Shown: piece after piece, positions 63,037 through 64,000 of the stretch
Layout: each line of letters starts with the position of its first letter
Numbering within the stretch: the stretch's first letter is position 1
DNA from: Puccinia triticina
Taxonomy: Eukaryota; Basidiomycota; Pucciniomycetes; Pucciniales; Pucciniaceae
Length of the DNA stretch: 64,000 nucleotides
Assembly (NCBI RefSeq): GCF_026914185.1
Contig: NC_070574.1
Span: 496,001 to 560,000, forward strand
Direction: 5' to 3'
Made by a program: the position numbers and the translations under genes
Notes under the pieces: model-generated
The model's input: only the letters and a program-made list of their open reading frames with translations
What the model was told of the DNA's origin: nothing
Databases searched by the model: none

Positions 63037-64000
63037 AATAATTGGGGGATAATCCATGTCAGGAAACACAGATACAGAGATACGTTGTAGAGGACAAGAG
63101 TGGTACCCTCACAAAAGTGTCCGCGCCACTCCTCCGCAAGATTATCCTGGAGAAAGTTGGGAGATTCAAAGAGCTCCGCTCCGCAGCTCCACCAAAGTTG
63201 TAGGGCTCTGAGCAGGGTAAATAAAGTAAAGCACAAAAAGTAAGCAAGCTCCGCAAAATTAAGCTGTAAAATAAAGCTCCGCCGCATAAAGAGGATAACT
63301 CCGCCACAAAACTCTGCAAAAACACAAGAAAACAGCCGTAAAGCAAGCACAAAAACTCTGCAAAGCACAACTGTAGCACATAAGGCAAGTCTGCAACGTA
63401 CGCAAAGTAAAAGAAGCACAACAATCCACAAAAGTAAAGTAAAACGGCAAAAGAGAGTCTGTGGGGAGTATGAGGTAGATTCCTCCCTCCCCCACTGTGG
63501 GTTTATAGAGAAAAGAAAGAGAATTCAAATATAACCTCCGCCCGCCTCCCACGCACACCATTGGCTAACTACGTTCACATGCACATACTCGTCATCCGCC
63601 AACCGCTACAGGCATGTCATCCGCCAAGCTCTGCTCTCACGCTAACTCCCGTTGTCTCTGCCGCTTGCCTTTGACCAACATCAAACTCCTCTCCCTAGCA
63701 ACACTGCAACAATTACAATACATGTATTGTATAGGCTATACATTGTATTGTATTTTCATGCAGATACATTCAATTACGATAAATACGTTTTGTATTGGTT
63801 TCACCAACCAATTCCAATGATACATATGTACAGTTTTTGGAAAAAATTATGATACAGATGCATTTATTTTGATATTTTTCCAATACAATTACATGTATTG
63901 TACTTGTTGCACCGTTGTCCCTAGCTTCCACACCCCTGTCTAGCCTATGATGTCAGGATCCCACACGCCGCCTTTGCCCCAGCTACACCCGCTGATGTAG
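63037..64000. other. gene-free end of window
   Basis: The stretch 63120-63450 is built of short recurring words (CTCCGC, CTCTGCAAA, GTAAAGCA); 63700-63900 is AT-rich with ATACATGTATTGTA palindromic words. No gene is supported. Confidence 0.5.

Overview
The window reads as accessory, transposon-saturated chromatin of a filamentous basidiomycete, most likely a rust fungus (Pucciniales). This rests on short GT-AG introns, fungal Ty3/gypsy and Ty1/copia polyproteins, and very few host genes. It is an inference; no species marker is present. The only convincing conserved host gene is a many-exon THADA/Trm732 homologue on the minus strand (55.9-61.9 kb). A fungal-specific hypothetical gene (47.0-48.8 kb) is broken by two transposons.

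Layout. 0-3.1 kb: 3' part of a dead chromovirus (chromodomain Ty3/gypsy) ending in a 222 bp LTR. 3.1-8.0 kb, minus strand: a second Ty3/gypsy element (here 'gypsy-B'), cut by the first and carrying a 403-codon ORF wholly nested inside its 703-codon upstream ORF. 8.0-14.5 kb: Helitron ends, repeat fragments and hairpin minisatellites.

14.5-37.6 kb is one old Ty1/copia element (copia-1) stretched to 23 kb by nested insertions. Its 5' LTR holds a MITE, which holds a near-intact Ty3/gypsy ('gypsy-Y', 14874-23061). Its coding region holds two solo LTRs, a CACTA-like element, an unresolved 1.1 kb insertion and a 4.8 kb Helitron. The Helitron carries glycerol-kinase exons and is itself invaded by a truncated gypsy-Y relative. 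Its 3' LTR holds another solo LTR. At several junctions removing the insert plus one target duplication restores the reading frame, so the boundaries are well supported.

37.6-46.5 kb: repeats, including a 174/348 bp dimeric satellite array that flips orientation halfway. 46.5-54.1 kb: the hypothetical gene, a MITE and a complete copia-2 with identical 198 bp LTRs. 54.1-64 kb: degenerate repeats, THADA, a tRNA-like sequence and a third MITE copy.

Gypsy-Y carries most of the new signals. It has a canonical -1 frameshift heptamer 7 nt before a long hairpin at the gag/pol junction. Its primer-binding region matches the whole 3' half of mature tRNA-Tyr(GUA), including CCA. An intron-like module of about 80 bp is repeated four times in the element and once in its relative. 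A conserved hairpin lies beside the 3' LTR. All coordinates come from reading the sequence by eye; no database search was run.
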